64,000 nucleotides of DNA from Capronia americana (lineage: Eukaryota; Ascomycota; Eurotiomycetes; Chaetothyriales; Herpotrichiellaceae): positions 1,265,167 through 1,329,166 of the forward strand of contig JADWQD010000013.1 of assembly GCA_016110215.1 (NCBI GenBank), given 5' to 3'. Shown here piece after piece: positions 22,659 through 32,061 of the stretch (positions are counted from its first letter, which is position 1; every line of letters starts with the position of its first letter). Both the position numbers and the translations under genes were made by a program. The notes under the pieces were generated by a model. It saw nothing but the letters and a program-made list of their open reading frames with translations, did not search any database and had not been told where the DNA came from.

Positions 22659-24874
22659 ATGGACGCTTACGGTGGGAATGATGAGGAGAGCGCCGAGCTG
22701 CGGAAGCTGTTGGCAGAAGTGGTGCGTTGCGTCTGGACTGCGCAGCATCGAGTGAAAGCTGATGAGGTTTCAGAATGATGACGCCGACAACTTCGAGGTG
22801 TGGGAGAAGCTCGTTCGCGCCGGCGAGAGCCTGGAAGGTGGAATAAACAGAAACTCGAGCTCGCAGGCCATCACCACTGTCCGAAGCATCTATGACCGCC
22901 TGCTTGGCAAATTTCCTCTCTTCTTTGGCTACTGGAAGAAATATGCCGACCTCGAGTTCTCAATTGCCGGCACCGAGGCTGCGGATATGGTGAGGACACT
23001 CCGATCGTATTCAAGAGAATTGCATGCTGAATATTGGACAGATCTATGAGCGTGGTATAGCGAGCGTCACAAACTCGGTCGACTTATGGACAAATTACTG
23101 CTCCTTCAAAACCGAGACAAGCCACGACTCCGACGTGATCCGAGAGTAAGTACAACAGTCGCTCACACCTTCCTTCTCAGCGAGACCTAAATGCAGCAAG
23201 ACTTGCCCGATCCAACGACAGTAGCTGGTTATTTGGTTCATGATGATGGCTACCGCGGCACTGGTGAGCCCATCATCAGCCACCTTCCTTCTCTGAGCTT
23301 GCATTCTCACTCATCACCAGTCAGGTGCTTTGATTTACTCTGCCCGAGGGCCCTCCACACACCCCCTGAATGCTTCAGGAGTCGTTCCCAGTTGTAGCGG
23401 AGCTTTTGAAGGACTTATCACATCACGTACTTACACCAGATCCCACGTTTGCTTCCTCCCATCTCTCCTCTCTGACCCCTCACCCTGCTGTGATAGATTA
23501 TGCTGACGCGGTGCTTTCAGGCTTTTTGAAAGAGGTGCAGGATGCGTTGGACTCGACTTCCTGGCCCATCCCTTTTGGGACAAGTACATCGAATTTGAGG
23601 AGCGCATGGATGCACATGATCGAATCTTCGCCATCTTGGGCAGAATCATCCACATCCCCATGCATCAATATGCCAGATACTTCGAAAAGTATCGACAGAT
23701 GGCTCAGTCACGTCCACTTACTGCCATTGCACCTGCTGGTACCCTTACTCAACTGCAAATGGACCTTGAGAATGAGGGCTTGGGTTACAAGGCTGGTCGA
23801 AGCCAACTCGAGGTCGAGCGCGAGCTTCGAGTCCGTATTGACAACTACCATCTCGAGGCCTTTAGACGAACACAGACCGAGACTACCAAGCGCTGGACCT
23901 ACGAATCCGAGATTAAACGTCCCTATTTCCATGTCACAGACCTTGACGATGCCCAGGTCGTGAATTGGCGCAAATACCTTGATTTTGAGGAGTCCGAAGG
24001 AGATTACACTCGCGTCCAGTTCTTGTATGAAAGGTGCCTGGTTACGTGTGCGCAGCACGACGAGTTTTGGTTGAGATATGCCCGATGGATGCTTGCTCAG
24101 CAAGGCAAAGAAGAGGAAGTCCGAAACATCTACCAACGAGCGTCTTGTCTCTTCGTCCCGATTGCCCTCCCGACAACCAGACTCCAGTACGCCTATTTTG
24201 AGGAGATGACGGGGCGGGTCGATGTGGCGAAAGACATTCATGAAGCCATTCTCTTGCAGTTGCCTAATCACGTTGAAACCATCGTGTCATTGGCAAATAC
24301 CACCCGCCGTCACTCTGGGCTCGAAGCTGCTGTCGCAGTCTACAAAGCTCACCTCGAAGCACCAACCACAGATACCAACGCCAAAGCAGCTCTGGTCGCG
24401 GAGTGGGCCAAGCTCGTGTGGAAGACCAAGGGTTCAGCAGAAGAAGCTCGCGAAATCTTTCAGAAGAACCAAAATTGGTATCTTGAAAGTCCTGCATTCT
24501 GGTCCAGTTACCTGCGGTTCGAACTTGATCAGCCCACCAGCAGTGGCGATGAGCAACAACATCATGAGCAGATTCGACGGGTCGTGGAGGAGATCCTGAC
24601 CAAGACTGCACTACCGGAGGCAACGGTTCAGGAGCTCGTTACTGCCTACATGAAGCATCTGCTCGAGAGAGGCACTAAAGATGTCGCGAAGGAGTACATG
24701 ACCCTTGATCGGCAGATCAACGGGCCAACTTCAGTTCAAAAGGTGCCCAAAGCGAACCCAGATTCGAGCAAGATAGTTGGACTTGTCAATGGACAGGTAT
24801 GTTGTATTTCACGCCCAGCTCATCCGATTTTACTGACAGCTCCTCAGCAGCCTCCCCCAATCCGATACACATGA
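22659..24874 (+). CDS. PRP39: Pre-mRNA-processing factor 39 (U1 snRNP, HAT repeats)
   Basis: Prp39 is a HAT-repeat scaffold of the U1 snRNP, needed for 5' splice-site commitment in the nucleus. Five exons, 22659-22721, 22774-22989, 23042-23145, 23521-24796 and 24848-24874, give about 561 aa. HAT-type repeats are evident: FEVWEKLVRAGESL, RSIYDRLLGKFPLFFGYWKKYADLE, IYERGIASV..LWTNYCSFK, LFERGAG..FLAHPFWDKYIEFEE, then VNWRKYLDFEES, FWLRYARWML and FWSSYLRFELD. The third intron (23146-23520) is 375 nt, far longer than others here, yet both ends are canonical and the frame joins IRE to LFERGAG exactly. The last intron (24797-24847, 51 nt) is in frame and followed by nine codons, so the C-terminus is less certain. 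Confidence 0.88.
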
Positions 24875-26094
24875 GTGTCTAATGGTCGGGAGCAAGGACT
24901 GAGGCCTTGGCTGACGGCGAAAGGGATCAGCATCTCGAGTCAATTGACTTGACTTGGGGCAGGGAAGGGCATGGCAGACTGTAGTATTTCATCTTCGTTC
25001 TGGTAGGAAGCCTTTGCATTGATGTCCTGAATGATATCCTACAATGATGAGGATGACATTGGCTGTACACAGGTTCAACGATGATATTGACATGAAGTTG
25101 AGGCCTCCATTAAACATCGCTTTTATCCGCAAACAAGCTTACCAGTGTCTGTTGTACGGTCTCCAGAGACCATGCTGATTGGTTTGCACGGTTACTGGCA
25201 AACACATCGTCATGGGAAGAAATCTACGGCCGACGCAGCAAAACGCTGGGCGTCCCAAGGGACGATCGATGGATACAATCCGCATCTATCTTTGCAAGTG
25301 CAGAACCAAACGTGGCAGAGACTTGACCCTCGGACTTTGTGTTTTGTGTGCCACTTTGTTGCTCTGTCGCGCTCACTGTGAAGCAAGGGGAGCTGAACCT
25401 GGCTTGTTCCCCCTCCTTCACTCGGCATCGCACTGTCGGCAACCAGACCCTTTAGTCTGACAAGTCAGCTGTGCGGGGGGTTACAATGGCGGTTGTTCCA
25501 ATGGTGATGTATATGCAATGGTCAGTCTGGCGCCATCTTCGCCCCAATCTTCTGTTTCTTACGATTCGTCTCTTATTCTTCGTTCTCGTATGTTTCATTA
25601 AAGGAATGAAGAGTGTGTTGCACGCACCAAAGGCACTCTAGATTTATTCACGATTGACTACGGAGTGCGGACCGAGAGAGACCCGGTTGAATATGCTATG
25701 CGCCTTCGAAGGCTCGAACCACGTTTCTGTGCATGCATGGCTTTTCCTCGAGTAAGTACTGGATTACTCCCGATTATGCTTAGCGTATGGAGAATGCCTG
25801 GCCGGTGCGATCCCCGCGTACTATAAGTGCTAAGGGCTGACACCGTCTACCACAGTTGGCCTTTTCTGAGTTACTTGCGAATGGACCAGCCGCAATGGCT
25901 TTCCAAGTACCTGGGAGACGGCTACTTACTTATTTAGTAGCCTGAACTCACTGTCGCTGCGGACCCCATCAAGCTGGTCACCGCTCCGGAAACACTCCGC
26001 TGACGGTTTCGACGATGTGATCCTTGGGATGTAAGTACATGAGAGAGCTCATAGAAGTAGGTTGGGCCCCGGTCGTTCGTTTTTCAACTCTGTC
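24875..26094. other. Intergenic region, nothing identified
   Basis: This 1.2-kb region upstream of the secreted hydrolase contains only short frames without motifs. A GTAAGT at 26031 and AG at about 26060 could mark a 5' UTR intron of the hydrolase gene, but this is speculative. Confidence 0.35.
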
Positions 26095-27249
26095 ATGATG
26101 CGGACGTTTTTGCTAGATTGTTTCCCGTTCTTTGCCTCCTTCCTGTCCTGTGTGAGCGGCGTCACTCTCGCTGCGAGGAGTCAAGGCACGCGACCAAAAT
26201 GCCATGATTTCGACTTCAATCTCCATATCCCGGCCTCCAATGACTTTGGCTTCGCCGTCCCAGCCGCTATCTACAATATCAGCGCCACGTACTGTCCCCC
26301 CATCAGAGCCGTGGCTCAGCGCGCTCAATCGATCCAGTTCCTCATCCACGGTGCGACGGGGAACAAGCTGTATTGGTCGGCCCTCGCACCCGACGGACAA
26401 GGCTACCAACCATTCAACTATTCGTGGGTGGAATTCGCTCGCCAGCAAGGCTACCACACTCTGGCCATCGACCGTCTGGGGTGCGGCAATTCGTCGCGGC
26501 CGGATCCAACACTGGTGCGGACCAGTCCCGAAGTCGAGACCGTGTCTCAAATTCTGGGCATTCTGCATGGGAAGAACCGCACGCGCGAGGGCTATCTCTC
26601 CTTTCTGCCCCCGTCCTTCTCGAACATCATCTTGAACGGCTTCTCCTACGGCTCGCTGGTGATAGACAACTTCCTCAACAATCCCCCTTCGCCGTCAATG
26701 ATCGCCTTGGTAAATGCGACAATCCTCACAGGCTACACCCACATCCCGAATGCGCATCCCGACCCCAACGTCACGGCAGCGACCCAGCAGTTCAGTCCCG
26801 CGGCCCAGATCTTCCCTACGCGCTTCGACGGCCTCGACCCGGGGTATCGCACCATCGCCAACGCGCCGAACTACGCACACAGTTTCTTCGCCGGCGCCTA
26901 CAACCCCGCCGTCCCAGATCTGATCTGGTCGCGCGAGGACGTCCAGGCTTCAGGCGAAGTGGCGTCGCTCGTCGCCGGCGCTTCCTCGTTCAATGTCTCG
27001 TCCGTCGTTTCGTACCACGCCCCTACGGCCATCATCGCGGGACAGGACGACGGACCGCTGTGCGGGGGCGACTGCGGTGACGGCCCGACGGATCTACTTG
27101 CCCTGTCGAGGCGCTACTTCCCCGGTGTGAGTCAGGACAAGTACTTCAGCCATCGGGTCCCGCGGACGGGGCATATGGTGCATTATCACGAGAGTGCGAG
27201 GACGACCATGGAGACCGTGCACGCCTGGTTGGAGAAGATGGGCTTCTGA
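26095..27249 (+). CDS. Secreted alpha/beta-hydrolase
   Basis: This is a single-exon product of 384 aa if started at 26095. The frame opens at 26062, but the Met at 26095 or 26098 gives a compact signal peptide (MRTFLLDCFPFFASFLSC) ending in small residues. The mature part has the alpha/beta-hydrolase fold marks: HG at the oxyanion region (FLIHGATGNKLYW), AIDRLGCGNSSRPDP, the nucleophile elbow GFSYGS (GxSxG), an acid-strand region PTAIIAGQDDGPL and a late His in TGHMVHYH. Several Asn-X-Ser/Thr sites fit secretion. The closest general class is fungal extracellular AB-hydrolase_1 esterases; the substrate is unknown. It lies next to a VAO-type aromatic alcohol oxidase on the same strand, which may or may not be functional linkage. 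Confidence 0.8.
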   Translation: MMRTFLLDCFPFFASFLSCVSGVTLAARSQGTRPKCHDFDFNLHIPASNDFGFAVPAAIYNISATYCPPIRAVAQRAQSIQFLIHGATGNKLYWSALAPDGQGYQPFNYSWVEFARQQGYHTLAIDRLGCGNSSRPDPTLVRTSPEVETVSQILGILHGKNRTREGYLSFLPPSFSNIILNGFSYGSLVIDNFLNNPPSPSMIALVNATILTGYTHIPNAHPDPNVTAATQQFSPAAQIFPTRFDGLDPGYRTIANAPNYAHSFFAGAYNPAVPDLIWSREDVQASGEVASLVAGASSFNVSSVVSYHAPTAIIAGQDDGPLCGGDCGDGPTDLLALSRRYFPGVSQDKYFSHRVPRTGHMVHYHESARTTMETVHAWLEKMGF

Positions 27250-28159
27250 AAGGGAATACCTTTTGCAGTAACGGCGCGATATCTCTTGCTGTGTCGTTTG
27301 GCGAAAGCCCAGCCAGGTGCCGCGCAGCGCCTGAGGTGTGAGCTAGACCTGGTGGAATCCATGCGGTATTCCACGTCCAGGACTTTGGCCCAAACCAGCG
27401 AGAAGAGGCTGTGCATGTCGACAATTTCGGTTGGAAGGGAGTGAGATGGCGGCTCTGTCGAGGATGACGACCTTTGAAGATCGGCGACGCTACTTTTCGG
27501 CGGCATATAAAGGCTGCTACTAATTGTGGTGTATTGTACAGCGCTTAGAAGGTAATTTAAATATATAAATTGTAAATTATGATATTCTACTAACTGAAAT
27601 AAGGTGTCCTTGATATAGGGAAATAACCGTGTTTACACTTAGACCCTCTGAACGGAGGCCTTTTTCTGAAGGAATTAAGAGAAAACGGTTAGCGCAGTGT
27701 CTATCCCCGTTGTCTGAACTGAGACAGAGGTGAGGCTAATCTGAGCGGAGGACAGCCATCCCGATCAATCCATCACCAACGTGACACCTGCTCTTGAGAT
27801 GAAGGCGACCTTCCTCGAGGTCTTCCACGAGGCGTAAGAGGGCGATTGTTCCAGGCATTACCATCTCTCGGCGACAAACCACCTGATGTGGGGCACCCGC
27901 CCCAGATGCCCCAGCTTCTCATCGTCCTGCATCACTTCCCCTGGTTACTCGTATTTGTCTTATGAACAAGCGAGCAGATACTACTGGAGCCCGCCGAATT
28001 CCCCACAAGCTTGCAGCGATCCGGTCAATTGTTGTGGGGATTTTCGGTGGGCTCCAGTATCTACTCGCTTGTTCATATAAGATGGCATCGTCACGGCAAG
28101 TTGCGGTATTAGCCTTCTGACGCCTCCAACTTTCTTCCGTTGTTGGGCTGGTCTTCGGA
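27250..28159. other. Intergenic region with AT-rich patch and palindromic element
   Basis: A strongly AT-rich patch lies at about 27540-27600 (runs of TAAATATATAAATT type) downstream of the hydrolase. A 113-bp palindromic element sits at 27963-28075 and is listed separately. A minus-strand frame at 27506-27186 is open but has no recognisable motif and overlaps the hydrolase 3' end, so I do not call it a gene. Confidence 0.45.
27963..28075. mobile_element. Short palindromic MITE-like element with TA flanks
   Basis: Arms 27963-28008 and 28032-28075 are inverted copies, starting TGAACAAGCGAG and ending CTCGCTTGTTCA. They differ by two substitutions and small indels around a 23-nt spacer. A TA dinucleotide sits immediately outside each end, as expected for the target duplication of Tc1/mariner-type elements. 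There is no coding capacity. It lies 85 bp before the VAO-type oxidase start. Alternatively it is a hairpin in the oxidase 5' region rather than a transposed element. Confidence 0.5.
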
Positions 28160-30305
28160 ATGACTTCGGTCAGCGATCTCGACAGCATCAGAGATGCAGA
28201 CCTTGTGTTGCCTCCGGATGTTACGCCAGATGGCCTCAGAGATGCGTTACGCGCAATGAGTGCCATTGTCGGGGCGGAAAACGTGAAGATCTACACACGC
28301 CAGCAGATGAAGCCAGATGACGAAGGACATTACTTCAATCTCCCGAAAGAGCATGATCTCTTTTATATCCTGGAGAAAGATACTTTCTTGGCTAGCGCTG
28401 TGGTGTGTCCGGGGAGCACCGAGGATGTGTCCGCCCTCGTCAAGGTGGCCAATACGTATCTTACACCGCTCTGGCCGACTTCCATGGGGCGCAATCTGGG
28501 TGCGTTATCAATACACACATACTCCTGACGGGTTAACAGACATATAGGGTACGGAGGAGCAGCACCACGTCTCAAGGGTAGCGTTGTCGTCGACCTGGGT
28601 GTTCGCATGAACAAGGTACTGAACGTCAATGATCGCGACTGTACCTGCCTCGTCGAACCGGGTGTCACATATTTCGCACTCTATGATTACCTTCAGCAGA
28701 ACGGCTATCAGCACTTGTGGATTGACAATCCAGACCTTGGCGGCGGATCCGTCCTGGGTAATGCCTTGGACCGAGGGGCAGGGTACACACCTTACGGCGA
28801 GCACTTCTCGATGCATTGTGGTATGGAAGTTGTTCTACCAAACGGCGAGGTCATGCGCACTGGAATGGGCGCTCTTCCAGGAAACAACACCTGGCAGACT
28901 TTCCAGTATGGCTATGGTCCCTACCCCGACGGGATATTCACCCAATCAAACTACGGCATAGTGACCAAGATGGGCTTTTGGCTCATGCCGGATCCAGGTG
29001 TACGTGCTACCTCCCCGATTTTCGCTCGAGGCCTAACCTATTCATGTGTGACCCACAGGGCTACCAAGCATATCTCTTCTCATTCCAGAAAGAGTCTGAT
29101 CTTTCAGCCATTGTTGAAGCCATCAGAACCCTCAGAATAGGGATGGTCATTCAGAACGCCCCGACTATCCGGTCGACACTCATCGATGCAGCTGTATATG
29201 GGCCCAAGTCTTCGTATACAGACAGCAAAGGCGTGCTCACGGATAGCGAAATTGATGCAATCGCAAGAGATATCAAAGTTGGCCGTTGGAATGTCTACGG
29301 CGCGGTGCGTATATTCGGTGTCTCCCTTCAGATCAGTTCTATTATGTCGGTTCACGAGATGCTCTTGTATTCATTTTCGCATCCATAGAGGCCGTTCCTT
29401 GCTTTGGGTTGCTCATACTCATCATATCTTGCCATAGATGTACGGCCCGAAACCCATGCGCGATCTACAGTGGGCGGTAATTAAATCGGCGTTCACAAAG
29501 ATACCAGGGGTATGTTGCCCTCCATGAACTCTTAATTGCGCCATGCACAGGATTGCGACTGATGTGAGCGTACCTAGGCTGCTTACGAGTTTCCCGAACC
29601 CCGGGTCGAGGGCGCCAGGCAAACTATTCTTCACATGAGAGAAGAGACTCTGAAAGGGATACCCAATACCCACGAACTTGGATGGTTGAATTGGACTTGC
29701 GAAAGGGGCTCATTACTCGGGTTTTCGCCCATCTCCCCCGCTACAGGCGTTGACGCCAGCAAGCAGTACGAAATGGTCAAGCGTAGATTCCACGAATTTG
29801 GCTTCGACTACATTGGCACATTTGTCGTGGGATGGCGAGAGCTTCATCACATCGGTATGCTTTGTCTCAGGGGGGCCGCTCGGCATATGGAATTCATTTC
29901 GCGCTGACACATGGCCCTCAAGTGTGCTTGACTTTCAACAAGGAAGACCCAGACTCCCGCAGACGAGCGCACAGGTGTATCGAGCTTCTCATTGACGACG
30001 CTGCGGCAGAAGTGAGTTTGTACCCATCACGCCTTTACACTGAGGACCTGCTCAGTGCTCACTGAATATCCTAGGGCTACGGCGAATACCGCACGCATCT
30101 ATGCTTCATGGACCAAATTGCAAATGTCTACAGCTGGGGGAATGGAGCTGCGTTGAAGTTCAACGAAGAGATCAAGGACGCTTTAGACCCCAATGGCATT
30201 CTCGCCCCCGGCAAGAGTGGCATCTGGCCCAAACGCCTTCGCGACCGTGGGTTTGAAATCAAGCGGAGCACCGAGTACCAGTCGATCCTCACCGCCAATC
30301 TGTGA
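28160..30305 (+). CDS. vao: Vanillyl-alcohol oxidase family flavoprotein
   Basis: VAO-type enzymes oxidise 4-hydroxybenzylic alcohols and related phenols with covalent FAD, releasing H2O2. Seven exons (28160-28499, 28548-28999, 29059-29304, 29438-29509, 29578-29854, 29923-30011, 30075-30305) give 568 aa; the Penicillium enzyme is 560. The FAD-binding PCMH domain has NLGYGGAAPR and DNPDLGGGSVLGNA; the cap domain has GPKPMRDLQWAV; the C-terminus has GEYRTHLCFMDQ and NGILAPGKSG. Judged by family alignment from memory, residues equivalent to VAO Tyr108, Asp170, Tyr187, the FAD-linking His422 (in LHHIV), Tyr503 and Arg504 are all kept, so an active phenol oxidase is likely. Substrate range cannot be read from sequence. 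No peroxisomal-type ending is evident: the protein stops TANL. Confidence 0.9.
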
Positions 30306-31196
30306 GGAACATGGCACCAAAGCGGGATTTAGGGGAGGTAAAGGGCTCCAAGTGAAGGCATGGAAGAGAATCTGGGGAGGACTAAGCCGGGCTGGATGTT
30401 CACTTCTGGAAGGCCGTCGATGGCCCGGAGATGCATCCTTCCCGTAAAGTCAGCGTAAGCAAATTGAAATGCGTCTTGATCAGACTAGCCCGGGAGTAAG
30501 TGGTGGACAAGATTCGCCCAAGATCTATGTTACAGAGCCTTTATTACAGATCTTTCTGGTTCCCTCTTCCTCGCGTGGTTTTACACCGAGCGACACGAAG
30601 CCTTGCAGCCGGGACCTGAGATTTGAGTGTCGGCGAAGAGGAGAAGGAGCAGGCACGCTGCGACTTGATCGAGCGGGAGCGGGCAGACACCATGCGGCAG
30701 TTGATTTGGGCAGTATGAGTGCCTCGTTTCTGCGCCTCGTATCACGGGGCAAACCATGTGGGGAAAATGTGGGCACGAATCCTGGGGCCGTCAGTTCCTT
30801 GTGCTCTCTCATACTCGTACATGTAGTATGCTGCTCCGGCGGTGCGCTACTGGAGACGCACGAATTGGGTTGCACAATGTGCCATCCCTGGGATGGTGGG
30901 ATGCTCGCTTCCGAAAATCAAGCTGGGGAAACAATGGTGTGCCCACATCGTGGGCAGAGGCAAACACTCCATGCAGAGGATAAAGTTCCGGTATTTATTC
31001 CGACCAGTAGACATATGGCCAGTATTCGATGCAGAAGATATAGCCCGTGTAGTGCAGTGCAGTGCAGTGCAGTGCAGTGCAGTGCAGTGCAGTGCAGTGT
31101 AGTAGGCCCTCGAGCACAGGGTCAAACGCAAGAATTGCCTCCAAGATTGGATCGCTGGCCCGAGTCAGTTGTGCTGTAATCTTTCCCAGCTTACCG
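30306..31196. other. Intergenic region with pentanucleotide microsatellite
   Basis: Apart from the AGTGC array listed separately, no supported feature is visible. A plus-strand frame (30469-31179) is open, but its second half runs through the microsatellite and its translation is low in plausible structure. Confidence 0.4.
31051..31100. repeat. (AGTGC)9 microsatellite
   Basis: Nine perfect tandem copies of the pentamer AGTGC span 31051-31095, followed by one AGTGT variant. A perfect array of this length is likely polymorphic. It lies between the oxidase and the hypothetical minus-strand gene and is probably non-coding. Confidence 0.95.
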
Positions 31197-31754
31197 TCAT
31201 AGAATACTGTATGCTGGAAATAATGTGTATATAGGGCGGTCCAGGAACGGAACGGAATGTAACTCGACCAGACTGGAGCTTTGTATTTTATCAGTATTCT
31301 CTTCGTCAATCGCGAAAGCCGCCTTCACTGCAATTTCTGTTGTCAGCCGACAGGACCATCCTCCACGTTGGCCACGCTCAGGACGCGCAGATTCAGGGCG
31401 GTCCAACTTTCCAATATCCCGGAGCAGATCCAAATACTCAACGAAGAGAGACCGAGCTGATTCAAAGCCACCGTGATGGACCGTGTCTGAAAAGGTCACT
31501 GCGCCGCCGTGCTTGATGAATCGAGGGGCTGGTCTGGTTATGTTTGCATCGATAACGATGCCTACATTCAGATCTACGTCCGTATCGATATTGATGTTCG
31601 TATCTAGATGTTGATCCGTCCTGCTAGATGACAGGACTCCGGCGGTGCCGACTGCTTTCCAGCCATCGGGGTCGAGAAGTTCAGACGCTTCGTCTTCCTC
31701 TCGCGCGGTCGAGGCATTTGACATTGATCCTCCCATACTCATCTTGATCACCAC
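31197..31754 (-). CDS. Hypothetical protein, 185 aa
   Basis: This is an unrecognised frame. It opens with a Ser/Asp/Glu-rich head (MSMGGSMSN, EEDEASELLD), has an odd Asp/Asn/Ile/Val repeat-like middle (INIDTDVDLNVGIVIDANI) and a more globular-looking C-terminal half (FESARSLFVEYLDLLRDIGKLD). No signal peptide, membrane segment or known domain is seen. It is divergent from PRP28, about 300 bp away. It could be a species-specific gene or a chance frame. Confidence 0.35.
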   Translation of the reverse strand: MVIKMSMGGSMSNASTAREEDEASELLDPDGWKAVGTAGVLSSSRTDQHLDTNINIDTDVDLNVGIVIDANITRPAPRFIKHGGAVTFSDTVHHGGFESARSLFVEYLDLLRDIGKLDRPESARPERGQRGGWSCRLTTEIAVKAAFAIDEENTDKIQSSSLVELHSVPFLDRPIYTLFPAYSIL

Positions 31755-32061
31755 TTTTCATCTAAAAGCCCTCATATTTGGTGGATGTCGAGCTGTATTA
31801 CTCGCACGTTGACAGCCGAGAGAAAGCACGGTTGGAGAGATCAACTGCTAGCAACCCAGCCTCGCTTGGCTTGGCATGCAAGGCTGAGATGGAATCCGGA
31901 AGAACATCGGCCCGGAACTTAGTCAGCCGGTGAACGGAGGGTCGCTTCTCAATTTGCGTGCTCATAGAATCTCCGCTACACACGCCTCTCATTGCCCTCA
32001 ATTCGTCCTGACAGGATACCGCGAGTTCCTCCCACTGCTGGAACTGCACTGCATTGAGAGA
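31755..32061. promoter_or_regulatory. Upstream region of PRP28
   Basis: This 307-bp region must contain the PRP28 promoter. The PRP28 frame is open back to 31930, but the conserved N-terminus starts at MADTK at 32062, so 31930-32061 is treated as 5' UTR. No defined site was recognised. Confidence 0.4.

Noticed and set aside
23370..23963. Plus-strand frame of 197 codons in the middle of PRP39
   Set aside because: It spans the 375-nt intron and then runs out of frame over conserved Prp39 HAT repeats.
27186..27506. Minus-strand frame of 106 codons overlapping the hydrolase 3' end
   Set aside because: No recognisable motif, overlaps a well-supported gene, and composition looks like the reverse of coding sequence.
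30469..31179. Plus-strand frame of 236 codons through the microsatellite
   Set aside because: Half of it is repeat-derived, no motif is visible, and codon composition differs from real genes here.
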